NCBI RefSeq assembly: GCF_010667575.1
Contig: NZ_JAABNT010000006.1
Span: 62,001 to 126,000 of the forward strand
DNA: 64,000 nt
Reading direction: 5' to 3'
From: Sulfitobacter sediminilitoris
GTDB taxonomy: Bacteria > Pseudomonadota > Alphaproteobacteria > Rhodobacterales > Rhodobacteraceae
Position 1 is the first letter of the stretch; each line of letters opens with the position of its first letter. The translations under genes were made by a program, and so were the position numbers. A model generated the notes under the pieces. It worked only from the letters and a program-made list of their open reading frames with translations, ran no database searches and was not told the origin of the DNA. Below, one piece after another: positions 27,010 through 35,244 of the stretch.

Positions 27010-27042
27010 ATATGAATTGTATTGGAAAGATGAAGCCGGGGG

Positions 27043-27924
27043 TCAGTCCCTAAGCTCAAGCGTGCGGTCGCGGAGCCACGCCATGAAGTTGCGCGGATCG
27101 TCGGCGCGGGCCTCGATTTCGGACTGCGGCACAGGGTGGCCGACGACGGGGGCCTGCGGCTTGTTGCAGGCCTTCACAACCTCGTGCAGCAACAGGCTCT
27201 GGCGCAGCATCGGGCTGACCTGATTGGCTATCTGATAGGCGCGGCTGTTCTGGCCGGGAAAGCGCATTGGCACCACCGTCGCCCCCGAACGGCGGATCAG
27301 CTTGGCGGTGAAGACGTTCCATTCCGCTTCGATCGCCGGACCCCACCAGGTTTCGGACGCAGCCACCACGCCGGACGGGAAAAGCGCCACAACGCCGCCC
27401 TCCTTGAGGTGGTTCATCGCCGCCGCGCGCATCTCCACGCCCTTGCGCTGTGCTTCGGGATCATGCGGGAAGGGCACCGGGATCATGAAAGTTCCCGCCG
27501 CCTTGTCGATGTTGGTCAGCAGTGATCGCGTCAGGATGCGGTAGTCAGGGCGGACCCGGCCGATGAGATCGGCAAAGATCATGCCATCGACAAGGCCATG
27601 CGGGTGATTGGCCACCACAATGACCGGCCCCTCCTTGGGGATGCGGTCAAGCTGTTCCTGCGGGGTCTGCAGGTCGATGCCCATGGTGTCCAGCGCACCG
27701 CGCCAGAACGCCTGCCCGGTGGGGGCGCCTGCCCGTTCGAACTTGCGCACCAGCCGCAGGATGGTCAGCTTGCCTGTCACCATTTCGATGGCGCTGATCA
27801 TGCGCGCTTTCCAAGGATCCTCGAAGGTGGAGGCATAGGAAAGACTGCGGCGGTCGTATTTCAGCGGCGCGTCCTCTTCCGCTGTCGCGCCGTTACCAGA
27901 GATCGATTGTACGTCGTCCACCAT
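27043..27924 (-). CDS. Lysophospholipid acyltransferase-family protein
   Basis: Encodes 293 aa; ATG 27924 is preferred over GTG 27933 because AAGGGTG is well spaced before it. The PlsC-type motif NHPHGLVDG lies near residue 108 (His and Asp are the catalytic pair), followed by 'ILTRSLLTNI', the third motif 'ALFPSGVVAASE', and 'TVVPMRFPG'. It probably acylates lysophosphatidic acid or a related lipid (possibly ornithine lipid) at the inner membrane. It is 33 bases after HPr on the same strand, so it may be the last gene of the PTS transcript. Confidence 0.88.
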   Translation of the reverse strand: MVDDVQSISGNGATAEEDAPLKYDRRSLSYASTFEDPWKARMISAIEMVTGKLTILRLVRKFERAGAPTGQAFWRGALDTMGIDLQTPQEQLDRIPKEGPVIVVANHPHGLVDGMIFADLIGRVRPDYRILTRSLLTNIDKAAGTFMIPVPFPHDPEAQRKGVEMRAAAMNHLKEGGVVALFPSGVVAASETWWGPAIEAEWNVFTAKLIRRSGATVVPMRFPGQNSRAYQIANQVSPMLRQSLLLHEVVKACNKPQAPVVGHPVPQSEIEARADDPRNFMAWLRDRTLELRD

Positions 27925-27957
27925 AAAGGTCACCCTTGTGAGGTCGGCGTTCAGGCG

Positions 27958-28227
27958 TCAGAAGCCTTCACCAAACTTATCTGCCACCAAGGCGGTCAGC
28001 GCCTCGGCCAATGCTTCTTCGTCAGGGCCAGAGGTTTGCACGTCAATAATGCTTCCCTTCGCGGCTGCCAACATTAAAAGGCCCATGATACTGTCCCCAG
28101 ATGCCGTCATGCCATCTTTGCTGACTTCGGCGCGCGCGTCAAAAGCCTCGACCACTTCGACCAGCTTGGCGGAGGCCCGGGCATGCAAACCTTTCTCGTT
28201 CACGATCTTGAGGGAAACTTGCGTCAT
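27958..28227 (-). CDS. HPr-family phosphocarrier protein
   Basis: Encodes 89 aa. His15 in 'GLHARASAK' is the site phosphorylated by PTS enzyme I. Ser46 in 'GDSIMGLLML' matches the site used by HPr kinase/phosphorylase, whose gene lies two genes upstream. It follows the EIIA gene by 11 bases. In alphaproteobacteria this incomplete, permease-less PTS acts as a regulatory relay rather than for sugar uptake. Enzyme I is not in the window. Confidence 0.94.
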   Translation of the reverse strand: MTQVSLKIVNEKGLHARASAKLVEVVEAFDARAEVSKDGMTASGDSIMGLLMLAAAKGSIIDVQTSGPDEEALAEALTALVADKFGEGF

Positions 28228-28238
28228 TTTTCGGGCCC

Positions 28239-28631
28239 TTAGCTTGCGCTGACATTCTGGCTGTCGATGTATTTCTTACCTGCTTCCATGGCGGCGCGCA
28301 CGGCGTCAGGCACATCCATCTGGCGGGACTTTGCCAATTTGATCAGCATCGGCAAATTCGCACCATACAGGATTCGCCGGTTTTCAGGCTGACAGGCCAT
28401 CAACGACAGATTGGACGGTGAACCGCCGAACAGATCGGTTACGACCACCACACCATCGCCCTGATCCACTTCGTCGGCAGCCTGACAGATTTCGATCTGT
28501 TTGGCGTCGCGGTCGTGGTCGGCCTGAATTGAAATTGCACGGACGCCGTTTTGCGATCCGACCACATGTTCAATGGCAGCAAGATATTCCCGCGCCAAAC
28601 CGCCATGTGCGACTATCACAATACCGATCAC
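28239..28631 (-). CDS. PTS system mannose-family EIIA component
   Basis: Encodes 130 aa. The phosphorylated His9 is in 'GIVIVAHGGLA', and 'DLFGGSPSNLS' completes the active site. It is a single-domain EIIA-Man without EIIB/C partners, so a signalling role is likely: it receives phosphate from HPr. Its place between rapZ (9-base gap) and HPr (11-base gap) is conserved in alphaproteobacteria. Confidence 0.93.
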   Translation of the reverse strand: MIGIVIVAHGGLAREYLAAIEHVVGSQNGVRAISIQADHDRDAKQIEICQAADEVDQGDGVVVVTDLFGGSPSNLSLMACQPENRRILYGANLPMLIKLAKSRQMDVPDAVRAAMEAGKKYIDSQNVSAS

Positions 28632-28640
28632 GTACCCGCC

Positions 28641-29546
28641 TTACCCTTCATGCTGCCGCTCAAGCTCGCGATGCCTAATTGACACCTGCCACCCCAGTTG
28701 CGCAAGTCGCAAAGCGTGCTCTTCTGCCAGGGCGACGGAACGGTGTTGCCCGCCGGTACAGCCAAAGGCGATGGAGATATTGGATTTCCCTTCTTCGCGG
28801 AAGGCAGGCAGGAGCAATTTGCTTAGCTCAAGCACCTGTTCGGCAAAGGGTGCATAACGCGGGTCTTCCGCCACGAAGGCCGCGACACGCGCATCCTTGC
28901 CATTGGCGTCGCGCAAGCTGGCATCCCAGTGCGGATTGCGCAGGAAGCGACAGTCGTAAACCATATCGACTGACCGCGGCAGCCCGCGCTTGTAGGAAAA
29001 CGATTGTATTGAAACGCTCAGGTGGTGCTTTCCATCGGGGGCGAACCAGCGCTCCACCTCGGCCCGCAGATCGTGCACGTTAAGAGAGCTTGTATCGATC
29101 AACACGTCGGCGCGTGCCTTGAGCGGGCTGAGCAGGGCAATCTCGCGGTCGATCCCGACCGAGGGCGGGCCGCCTTCGGCAATCGGGTGTCGGCGGCGGG
29201 TCTCGGAAAAGCGGCGCAGAAGCACCTCTGCGGAACAATCAAGAAAAAGGAGTTCGACCGACAGGTCGGATCGGTCAGACAACCGTGCCAGAATGTCCAT
29301 TACGGCATCGGTCGAGAAATCACGCGTGCGGGCGTCGATCCCAAGCGCGACAGGGCGATGTTCGCCCGGGCCGTCCAGCAGTGTCGGCAGCAAGCGCAGC
29401 GGCAAGTTATCGATGGCTTCGAACCCTGCATCCTCAAGCACGTTCAGCGCAGAAGACCGTCCGGCCCCTGACGGCCCGGTCACCATCACAACCCGGCGTT
29501 TCGCGGGTAGACTTGTCGTCTTTTCAGTCTCGTTGGCGCCGTTCAT
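28641..29546 (-). CDS. rapZ: RapZ/YvcJ-family nucleotide-binding protein
   Basis: Encodes 301 aa from ATG 29546 ('MNGANETEKTTSLPAKRR'). The N-terminal P-loop domain reads GPSGAGRSS, with Arg where most P-loops have Lys. The C-terminal domain has 'HHLSVSIQSFSYKRGLP' and 'IAFGCTGGQHRSVALAE', typical of RapZ. In E. coli RapZ is an RNA adaptor for glmS control; in alphaproteobacteria its role is unclear. The ATG overlaps the hprK stop by four bases. Confidence 0.94.
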   Translation of the reverse strand: MNGANETEKTTSLPAKRRVVMVTGPSGAGRSSALNVLEDAGFEAIDNLPLRLLPTLLDGPGEHRPVALGIDARTRDFSTDAVMDILARLSDRSDLSVELLFLDCSAEVLLRRFSETRRRHPIAEGGPPSVGIDREIALLSPLKARADVLIDTSSLNVHDLRAEVERWFAPDGKHHLSVSIQSFSYKRGLPRSVDMVYDCRFLRNPHWDASLRDANGKDARVAAFVAEDPRYAPFAEQVLELSKLLLPAFREEGKSNISIAFGCTGGQHRSVALAEEHALRLAQLGWQVSIRHRELERQHEG

Positions 29547-29980
29547 GCGTTGTGATTTACACTGCCTGAAAGGCAAAACAAGATGGCTGCGGCGAAATGC
29601 GGGCTGGGTGCGTTGTGAAGACACGGAAAACTGAGGCCGCACAGGTCATGGGTGTGCGGATGCGGCAGGCGCAAGGTCTCGGTCTGCGACAGGTCGATGA
29701 CCAGTGCGACCGGCACCGCGCCGGTATGCCCTATCCGCAGCAGACCCACGCCGCGGGCCTCAATCAGACCGGCAATTGCTTCGGGGGTATCGGCGCGCAA
29801 GATACCTCCGACCTTGCTCAGAACCGTCCGATCATCCGAGACCAGTTCTGCGCCGAGGGAAATCAGTTGCAAGGCGAGCGATGATTTTCCGGCACCTGAC
29901 GGCCCGAGGATAACAGCGGCGCGTCCATGATGGCTGACGGTGGTCGCATGAATGATCTGGGGGGCGTTCGGCGCTGTCAT
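29543..29980 (-). CDS. hprK: HPr kinase/phosphorylase, short C-terminal-only form
   Basis: Encodes 145 aa from ATG 29980 ('MTAPNAPQIIHAT'). The P-loop GPSGAGKSS (residues 26-34) and 'LVSDDRTVL' are present. The N-terminal domain of firmicute HprK is absent, as is normal for alphaproteobacteria. The enzyme adds or removes phosphate at the HPr serine and so ties PTS state to ATP and phosphate levels. It begins 7 bases after the chvG stop and overlaps rapZ by four bases. Confidence 0.93.
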   Translation of the reverse strand: MTAPNAPQIIHATTVSHHGRAAVILGPSGAGKSSLALQLISLGAELVSDDRTVLSKVGGILRADTPEAIAGLIEARGVGLLRIGHTGAVPVALVIDLSQTETLRLPHPHTHDLCGLSFPCLHNAPSPHFAAAILFCLSGSVNHNA

Positions 29981-29987
29981 CACCGGG

Positions 29988-31682
29988 TCAGGTCGGAAGA
30001 CCCACCACGAAACGTGCACCCAGCGGATCAGAGGTGATATCCGCCTCTGTCGGGCGAATATTCTCGGCCCAGATCACGCCGCCATGCGCCTCGATGATCT
30101 GCTTGGAAATCGCAAGTCCAAGGCCGGAATTGTTACCAAAGTGCTCTTCGGGGCGCTGGGAGTAGAAGCGTTTAAAGATCTTGGACAGCGCCTGTTCCGG
30201 AATGCCCGGGCCGGTGTCCTCGACGACGACCAGCACGCGGTTTTCACGCTTGCGCGCCCAGACGCGAATGGCGTCACCGTCTTCGCAGAAGGAGATAGCG
30301 TTGGTGATCAGGTTCACGAAGACCTGCGCCAGACGCGCCTCAAGTCCGTGTACCATGATCGGTTCATCGGGCAGGTCTGTGATAAAGTCGATGCCTTTGC
30401 TCTTGGCATCCTCACCCAGGTATTCACCGAGGTTGCCCACCATATGAAGCAGGTCGAACTGTTCCTGTTCTTCCTTGACCAGTTCTGAATCGAGCCGTGA
30501 CGCGTTGGAGATATCGCTGACCAGACGGTCAAGTCGGCGCACGTCGTGGTCGATTACATCCAGCAGTTTTTCACGCTGATCGTCGCGTTTGACCATCCGC
30601 AACGTGCCAACCGCAGAGCGGAGCGAGGCAAGCGGGTTCTTGATTTCATGCGCCACATCCGCGGCGAATTGCTCATTGCCATCAATGCGGTTGTAAAGCG
30701 CAGAGACCATGCCGCGCAAAGCACCGGACAGACGACCAATCTCATCCGGGCGGGCGGTGAGATCCGGGATACGGATGCGCCCGGGATTCACCTTGCGCGA
30801 ATTCTTGTCGCGGCTGAGTTCGGCGGCTGCGGCCAGATCGGCAAGCGGATTTGCGATGGTAGATGCCAGCACAAGACTAAGGCCGATTGAAACTACCGTG
30901 GCGATCACGAACATCTGCAGCACGCGCTCGCGTTCACTGCGCACCAGATTGTCTATCTCACCGGCAGCGGAGGCGATTGCCACGACGCCAACTGCGGTAT
31001 CCCCCTGCATGATTGGGGTCAGGACGGTCAGAAGCGTCCCGCCGTCACCATCCAGCGTATTGTCGGTCCGCGTGCCGTTCTCAAGCGTGCTTGCGATCAA
31101 CGGCATGAATTTCTCTTCAAGCGCGACAGCCTCGCCGCCGGAACCGATCCCGAATGCGCCCGAAATCCTGTTCCACACCCAGCTCAATCCGTCCGTCAGC
31201 AGAGTTGGAGAGTTGCCTTCGGCAGCATCACTGCCAGCGCCCAATCCATTCTGGGACTGTGCAACAAGTACCTCGGACGGATCGAACACGAACACGTCGA
31301 TCCCGCCGCGCAAATCAATTGCTGCCAGTGCTTCAGGAACATCAACCCCCGTACCGGTTGCCAGATTGACCGGCTGACCTTCAGGCAGCTTTGCTTCGAT
31401 CACATCGGCGATCAGTTCTGCTTCGGCCACCAGCGATGCGGCCCGCTGAACAGCAAGGGAGTCACGCGACGAATTGAGGTAAAGGATGCCGGCAACCAGA
31501 ACGTTGAGCGCGATCAGGTTAAAGGTGATAATCTTGCGCGTCAGCGGCGATCCACGCAGCGAAAAGAGCCCGCGCCGTTCCCGCCGCGCACGCAGTTCGT
31601 CCGACCCAGTGTTATCCGGGGCGACCCAATCGTCGCCCAGAACCACATCGCCGTCTTGCGTAGGGGTGCTCAGATCGCGCAC
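29988..31682 (-). CDS. chvG: Sensor histidine kinase ChvG
   Basis: Encodes 564 aa if translation starts at GTG 31682, which has AAAGGAAC at the right distance; a GTG eight codons upstream (31706) is the alternative. The order is a short cytoplasmic tail, a first membrane span ('IITFNLIALNVLVAGILYL'), a ~190-residue periplasmic sensor, a second span ('VIATVVSIGLSLVLAS'), HAMP, a HisKA domain with the phospho-His in 'DVAHEIKNPLASL' near residue 345, and an ATPase with 'DTGPGIP' and 'GLGLAISKQI'. ChvG/ExoS senses acid and envelope stress. It pairs with chvI, 33 bases upstream. Confidence 0.94.
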   Translation of the reverse strand: MRDLSTPTQDGDVVLGDDWVAPDNTGSDELRARRERRGLFSLRGSPLTRKIITFNLIALNVLVAGILYLNSSRDSLAVQRAASLVAEAELIADVIEAKLPEGQPVNLATGTGVDVPEALAAIDLRGGIDVFVFDPSEVLVAQSQNGLGAGSDAAEGNSPTLLTDGLSWVWNRISGAFGIGSGGEAVALEEKFMPLIASTLENGTRTDNTLDGDGGTLLTVLTPIMQGDTAVGVVAIASAAGEIDNLVRSERERVLQMFVIATVVSIGLSLVLASTIANPLADLAAAAELSRDKNSRKVNPGRIRIPDLTARPDEIGRLSGALRGMVSALYNRIDGNEQFAADVAHEIKNPLASLRSAVGTLRMVKRDDQREKLLDVIDHDVRRLDRLVSDISNASRLDSELVKEEQEQFDLLHMVGNLGEYLGEDAKSKGIDFITDLPDEPIMVHGLEARLAQVFVNLITNAISFCEDGDAIRVWARKRENRVLVVVEDTGPGIPEQALSKIFKRFYSQRPEEHFGNNSGLGLAISKQIIEAHGGVIWAENIRPTEADITSDPLGARFVVGLPT

Positions 31683-31715
31683 GAAGTTCCTTTCGGCAAT
31701 CGCCACAGTCTCGGC

Positions 31716-32417
31716 TTATTCTTCGTTATATCTGTAGCCGATACCGTACAGTGTCTCAATCGCGGAGAATTCATCGTCCGCTGTGCGCATCTTTTTGCGC
31801 AAACGCTTGATGTGGCTGTCGATGGTCCGGTCATCCACATAGACCTGATCGTCATAGGCCACATCCATCAGCTGGTCGCGGGATTTTACGAAGCCGGGAC
31901 GCTGTGCCAGCGCCTGCAAAAGCAGGAATTCGGTCACGGTCAGCGATACGTCCTTGCCCTTCCAGGACACGGCATGACGCAGCGGATCCATCCGCAGATC
32001 GCCGCGCTCCATCACTTTGGTTTCTTCTGTGTCGCCCACCTCGCCGGTTTCAACAGCATCCTGACGGCGCAACAGCGCGCGAATGCGTTCGACCAAGAGC
32101 CGCTGGCTAAAGGGTTTCTTGACGTAATCGTCGGCACCCATCCGCAAGCCCAGAACCTCGTCGATCTCATCGTCCTTGGACGTGAGGAAAATCACTGGCA
32201 TCGCTGTCTTCTGACGCAGACGCTGCAGCAAATCCATCCCGTCCATGCGTGGCATCTTGATGTCCAACACGGCCATATCCGGGAGTTTCTTGTTAAACGC
32301 GTCAAGTGCGGCCTGACCGTCGTTGTATGTTTCCACCTCGAAACCTTCGGCTTCAAGAGTCATCGACACAGACGTCAGGATATTCCTGTCGTCGTCCACC
32401 AATGCAATTTTTGACAT
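31716..32417 (-). CDS. chvI: Response regulator ChvI
   Basis: Encodes 233 aa from ATG 32417 ('[17 protein letters not shown]'). The receiver has the acidic pair DDD, the phospho-Asp in '[12 protein letters not shown]', Thr in 'FLTSKDD' and Lys in 'YVKKPF'. A winged-helix OmpR-type DNA-binding domain follows ('[17 protein letters not shown]', 'YGIGYRY'). It is activated by ChvG. It is divergent from pckA, with 350 bases between, so ChvI may act directly on pckA as proposed in rhizobia. Confidence 0.96.
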   Translation of the reverse strand: MSKIALVDDDRNILTSVSMTLEAEGFEVETYNDGQAALDAFNKKLPDMAVLDIKMPRMDGMDLLQRLRQKTAMPVIFLTSKDDEIDEVLGLRMGADDYVKKPFSQRLLVERIRALLRRQDAVETGEVGDTEETKVMERGDLRMDPLRHAVSWKGKDVSLTVTEFLLLQALAQRPGFVKSRDQLMDVAYDDQVYVDDRTIDSHIKRLRKKMRTADDEFSAIETLYGIGYRYNEE

Positions 32418-32767
32418 TGCCTGTTTCCTTGTACTGCTCAATTATTGTTTTTTAGTTTTTTTGTTATTGATCACCATTTTGGCCCCTCGAATCAATCACT
32501 AACTGCGAATCACTCTGATCCTCAGCCACATTTCCGCCATAATTTGGTTAGGAATGGCTAAATTGCCGCACTTTTACGTCTGGGTTGATAGAGAGTTTCA
32601 GGCTCTCGGGCCAAAGTTTGCCATGATGGCGCTAACTGCGGCAAAGCTGCCTGTTCATCGGAGAAACCCTCGTGCTAAGAGGCGCTTTATGGCCCCAAAG
32701 GGTCGCGGCCTGAACGGTCGCTCACGTCAGTCTGCGCCCGTTATCGCGCGCCTACAGGAGAGATTGC
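32418..32767. other. 350-base chvI-pckA intergenic region
   Basis: This gap holds the divergent promoters of chvI and pckA. The left 90 bases next to chvI are AT-rich with T-runs. Two related blocks, ATGGCTAAATTGCCGCA at 32554-32570 and ATGGCGCTAACTGCGGCA at 32626-32643, are about 72 bases apart and could be imperfect direct repeats for a regulator. An open frame of 83 codons from 32554 crosses the pckA start and looks spurious. The pckA Shine-Dalgarno AGGAGAG is at the right end. Confidence 0.35.
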
Positions 32768-34366
32768 ATGACATTTGGACGGGTAAACCCGCAGTTCCGC
32801 CTTGAGGATCAACAGATCACCGGGCTGGGCAATGTCTATTATAACCTGATGGAGCCCGCGCTGATCGAAACCGCGCTCAAGCGCGGCGAAGGCACACTGG
32901 GCAACGGCGGTGCCTTTCTGGTGACCACCGGAAAATTCACCGGGCGATCCCCCAAAGACAAGCACGTCGTCAAGACAGACAGCGTTACCGACAGCATCTG
33001 GTGGGAAAACAACGCCGCAATGTCACCCGAAGGGTTTGACGCGCTTTATGACGATATGGTCGCGCACATGCAGGGCAAGGAATATTTTGTTCAGGATCTG
33101 GTGGGCGGCGCCGACCCCCGCCATTCGATCAATGTGCGCATGGTGACGGAGCTGGCATGGCATGGCCTTTTCATTCGCCACATGCTGCGCCGCCCGGACC
33201 GCGCAGACTTGGACGACTTCACCGCGGATTTCACCGTCATCAACTGCCCCAGCTTTCAGGCGGACCCGAAAAAGCACGATTGCCGTTCTGAGACGGTGAT
33301 CGCAATGAACTTTGACCGCAAGATGATCCTGATCGGCGGCACCGAATACGCAGGCGAGAACAAGAAGTCTGTCTTTACCCTGCTCAACTACCTGCTGCCT
33401 GAGAAAGGCATCATGCCGATGCACTGCTCGGCCAACCACGCGACGGGCAATCCGGTGGATACGGCTGTTTTCTTTGGCCTGTCCGGCACGGGCAAGACAA
33501 CGCTGTCGGCAGATCCCCAGCGCACCCTGATCGGCGACGACGAACACGGCTGGTCCGATCACGGCACGTTCAACTTCGAGGGCGGCTGTTATGCCAAGAC
33601 GATCAACCTGTCGCCCGAAGCAGAGCCCGAGATCTATGCCACAACGACCAAGTTCGGCACCGTGATCGAGAACATGGTCTATGACGAAGAGACCAAGGAG
33701 CTGGATTTCGACGACGACAGCCTAACGGCGAACATGCGCTGCGCCTATCCGCTGCACTATATCTCGAATGCGTCCAAAAAGGCCGTGGGCGGCCATCCAA
33801 AGAACATTATTATGCTGACCTGTGACGCCTTTGGCGTTCTGCCCCCCATTGCACGGCTGACGCCTGCGCAGGCGATGTATCACTTCCTTTCGGGCTTTAC
33901 GTCGAAGGTGGCCGGTACAGAGCGCGGCGTGACAGAGCCAGAGCCAACATTCTCGACCTGCTTTGGTGCGCCTTTCATGCCGCGCCGCCCCGAGGTCTAT
34001 GGCAACCTGTTGCGTGAAAAGATTGCTCAGCATGGTGCGACATGCTGGCTGGTGAATACCGGGTGGACCGGTGGCGCCTATGGCACCGGGTCACGGATGC
34101 CCATCAAGGCGACCCGTGCCCTGCTTACAGCCGCGCTTGAGGGCGATCTGGCAGACGTGGAATACCGCAAGGACCCGAACTTTGGCTTTGAAGTGCCGGT
34201 GTCCGTGGAAGGCGTGCCGGATATCCTGCTTGATCCGCGCCGGACCTGGGACAATCCCGAAGCCTATGATCGCCAGGCGGCCAAGCTGGTCGGGATGTTC
34301 TCGGTGAATTTCTCGCAATATTTGCCATTCATCGACGATGATGTGAAATCAGCTGCGATTGGCTGA
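32768..34366 (+). CDS. pckA: Phosphoenolpyruvate carboxykinase (ATP)
   Basis: Encodes 532 aa with AGGAG before the ATG. The ATP-type signature is intact: P-loop '[16 protein letters not shown]', metal-binding 'IGDDEHGW' and '[10 protein letters not shown]', and '[17 protein letters not shown]'. It converts oxaloacetate to PEP, the first committed step of gluconeogenesis, which growth on acetate, C4 acids or ethylmalonyl-CoA pathway products needs. It is divergent from chvI. A strong terminator follows. Confidence 0.98.
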   Translation: MTFGRVNPQFRLEDQQITGLGNVYYNLMEPALIETALKRGEGTLGNGGAFLVTTGKFTGRSPKDKHVVKTDSVTDSIWWENNAAMSPEGFDALYDDMVAHMQGKEYFVQDLVGGADPRHSINVRMVTELAWHGLFIRHMLRRPDRADLDDFTADFTVINCPSFQADPKKHDCRSETVIAMNFDRKMILIGGTEYAGENKKSVFTLLNYLLPEKGIMPMHCSANHATGNPVDTAVFFGLSGTGKTTLSADPQRTLIGDDEHGWSDHGTFNFEGGCYAKTINLSPEAEPEIYATTTKFGTVIENMVYDEETKELDFDDDSLTANMRCAYPLHYISNASKKAVGGHPKNIIMLTCDAFGVLPPIARLTPAQAMYHFLSGFTSKVAGTERGVTEPEPTFSTCFGAPFMPRRPEVYGNLLREKIAQHGATCWLVNTGWTGGAYGTGSRMPIKATRALLTAALEGDLADVEYRKDPNFGFEVPVSVEGVPDILLDPRRTWDNPEAYDRQAAKLVGMFSVNFSQYLPFIDDDVKSAAIG

Positions 34367-34385
34367 ACAAGCTAGCACAAAAGAA

Positions 34386-34415
34386 AAGGGCCGCAGCATG
34401 CTGCGGCCCTTTTTC
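34386..34415. terminator. Bidirectional terminator between pckA and GNAT-like gene
   Basis: A near-perfect palindrome (34386-34397 with 34400-34411, effective loop CATG), with T on the plus side (34410-34414) and T (AAAA complement at 34384-34387) on the minus side. It can end both pckA and the convergent gene at 34429. Confidence 0.88.
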
Positions 34416-34428
34416 GTTGGTATGTTGT

Positions 34429-35145
34429 TCAGGCAGCGTTCTTGACCAGATCCTCGACTGGGATGTCGAGCAGATATCTGGCGTCTTCCTCACTCAACCA
34501 CGTCAGAAACGCCTCAAGCGGTTCTTCACGCCCCGCAATTTGCCAGTGCAGCGCACCGGGCTCATTGTGGAAATACCCCATCCGTTCAGAGAAGCCTTTG
34601 AAAGCCACCTGACGCAGCATGAAGCCGTAGATGTAGTCCGGGTTCCAGCGGCGCATGATCTCAAGCAGCCCTGTGCGGGCCAGAACCGTTGAAAGCCCCG
34701 TGCCCCGGTAGGTGCCATCCTCCGGCGCTATCCACACCTCTCCGTGATAGACGACATCGCCCTCGATCCGGTGTGCACCCGGCGTCGCGCGGAAACGGGA
34801 GCGCTCAAAGTCGACACCCGGAATTGGCGGCGGGAAATCCCGAAAACTGTTCAGCAGATGGCCGGCAAGGTTCTTGCCAGATAAGTGTACCTTTTTTGCC
34901 GCTTGTGTGTGGATAAGTTCGCCTTTGGCGTTCCGTCCGATCAACCAGAACGATTCTTTCTTGTGCAAATCGTACTTCTCAAAATCGAAAGGTGCGCCAA
35001 GATTCTGCACCTTCCGCTCAGATTTGATGATCCCGCTATATTCCTCGAAATTACTACCTATGGTTATTTCAATCCCATGTGACCTCAAGATATCGCGGCT
35101 GGTCGCAATGAAGGGCGCTGCATCGCGCGGGAATTGAATTGTCAT
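34429..35145 (-). CDS. GNAT-like protein of unknown function
   Basis: Encodes 238 aa. No family is recognised with certainty. The second half resembles a GNAT acetyltransferase core: 'VVYHGEVWIAPEDGTYRGTGL' looks like strand 4 plus the pyrophosphate-binding motif A (R-G-T-G-L-S, close to R-x-x-G-x-G/A), then 'YIYGFMLRQVAFKGFSERMGY' like motif B. The N-terminal ~100 residues are unfamiliar. It is not a LuxI-type autoinducer synthase: the conserved Arg/Phe/Trp block is absent. It lies 99 bases after the LysR-like gene on the same strand, with TTTTGACAC direct repeats in that gap. Confidence 0.7.
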   Translation of the reverse strand: MTIQFPRDAAPFIATSRDILRSHGIEITIGSNFEEYSGIIKSERKVQNLGAPFDFEKYDLHKKESFWLIGRNAKGELIHTQAAKKVHLSGKNLAGHLLNSFRDFPPPIPGVDFERSRFRATPGAHRIEGDVVYHGEVWIAPEDGTYRGTGLSTVLARTGLLEIMRRWNPDYIYGFMLRQVAFKGFSERMGYFHNEPGALHWQIAGREEPLEAFLTWLSEEDARYLLDIPVEDLVKNAA

Positions 35146-35206
35146 GTAGTGTTCCTTTCACCAATCTTGATAAAAGGTTAATACATATGACAAAAAAACA
35201 CCCGCG

Positions 35207-35237
35207 TTTTGACACTGTGCTGCCCAGATTTTGACAC
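35207..35237. repeat. Direct repeat TTTTGACAC, 22-base period
   Basis: Two identical 9-mers at 35207-35215 and 35229-35237, starting 22 bases apart (about two helical turns), are placed between the LysR-like gene and the GNAT-like gene. They could be an operator for the GNAT-like gene. The match may also be chance in an AT-rich stretch. Confidence 0.4.
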
Positions 35238-35244
35238 AAAGCAG

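Noticed and set aside
32554-32805. 83-codon open frame upstream of pckA
   Set aside because: It overlaps the pckA start in another frame, has no clear ribosome site and no recognisable sequence; considered as a leader peptide but nothing supports it.
34429-35145. LuxI-type autoinducer synthase
   Set aside because: Considered because of the GNAT-like fold and nearby regulators. The conserved N-terminal Arg, Phe and Trp residues and acidic catalytic set of LuxI are missing, and no LuxR gene is adjacent.
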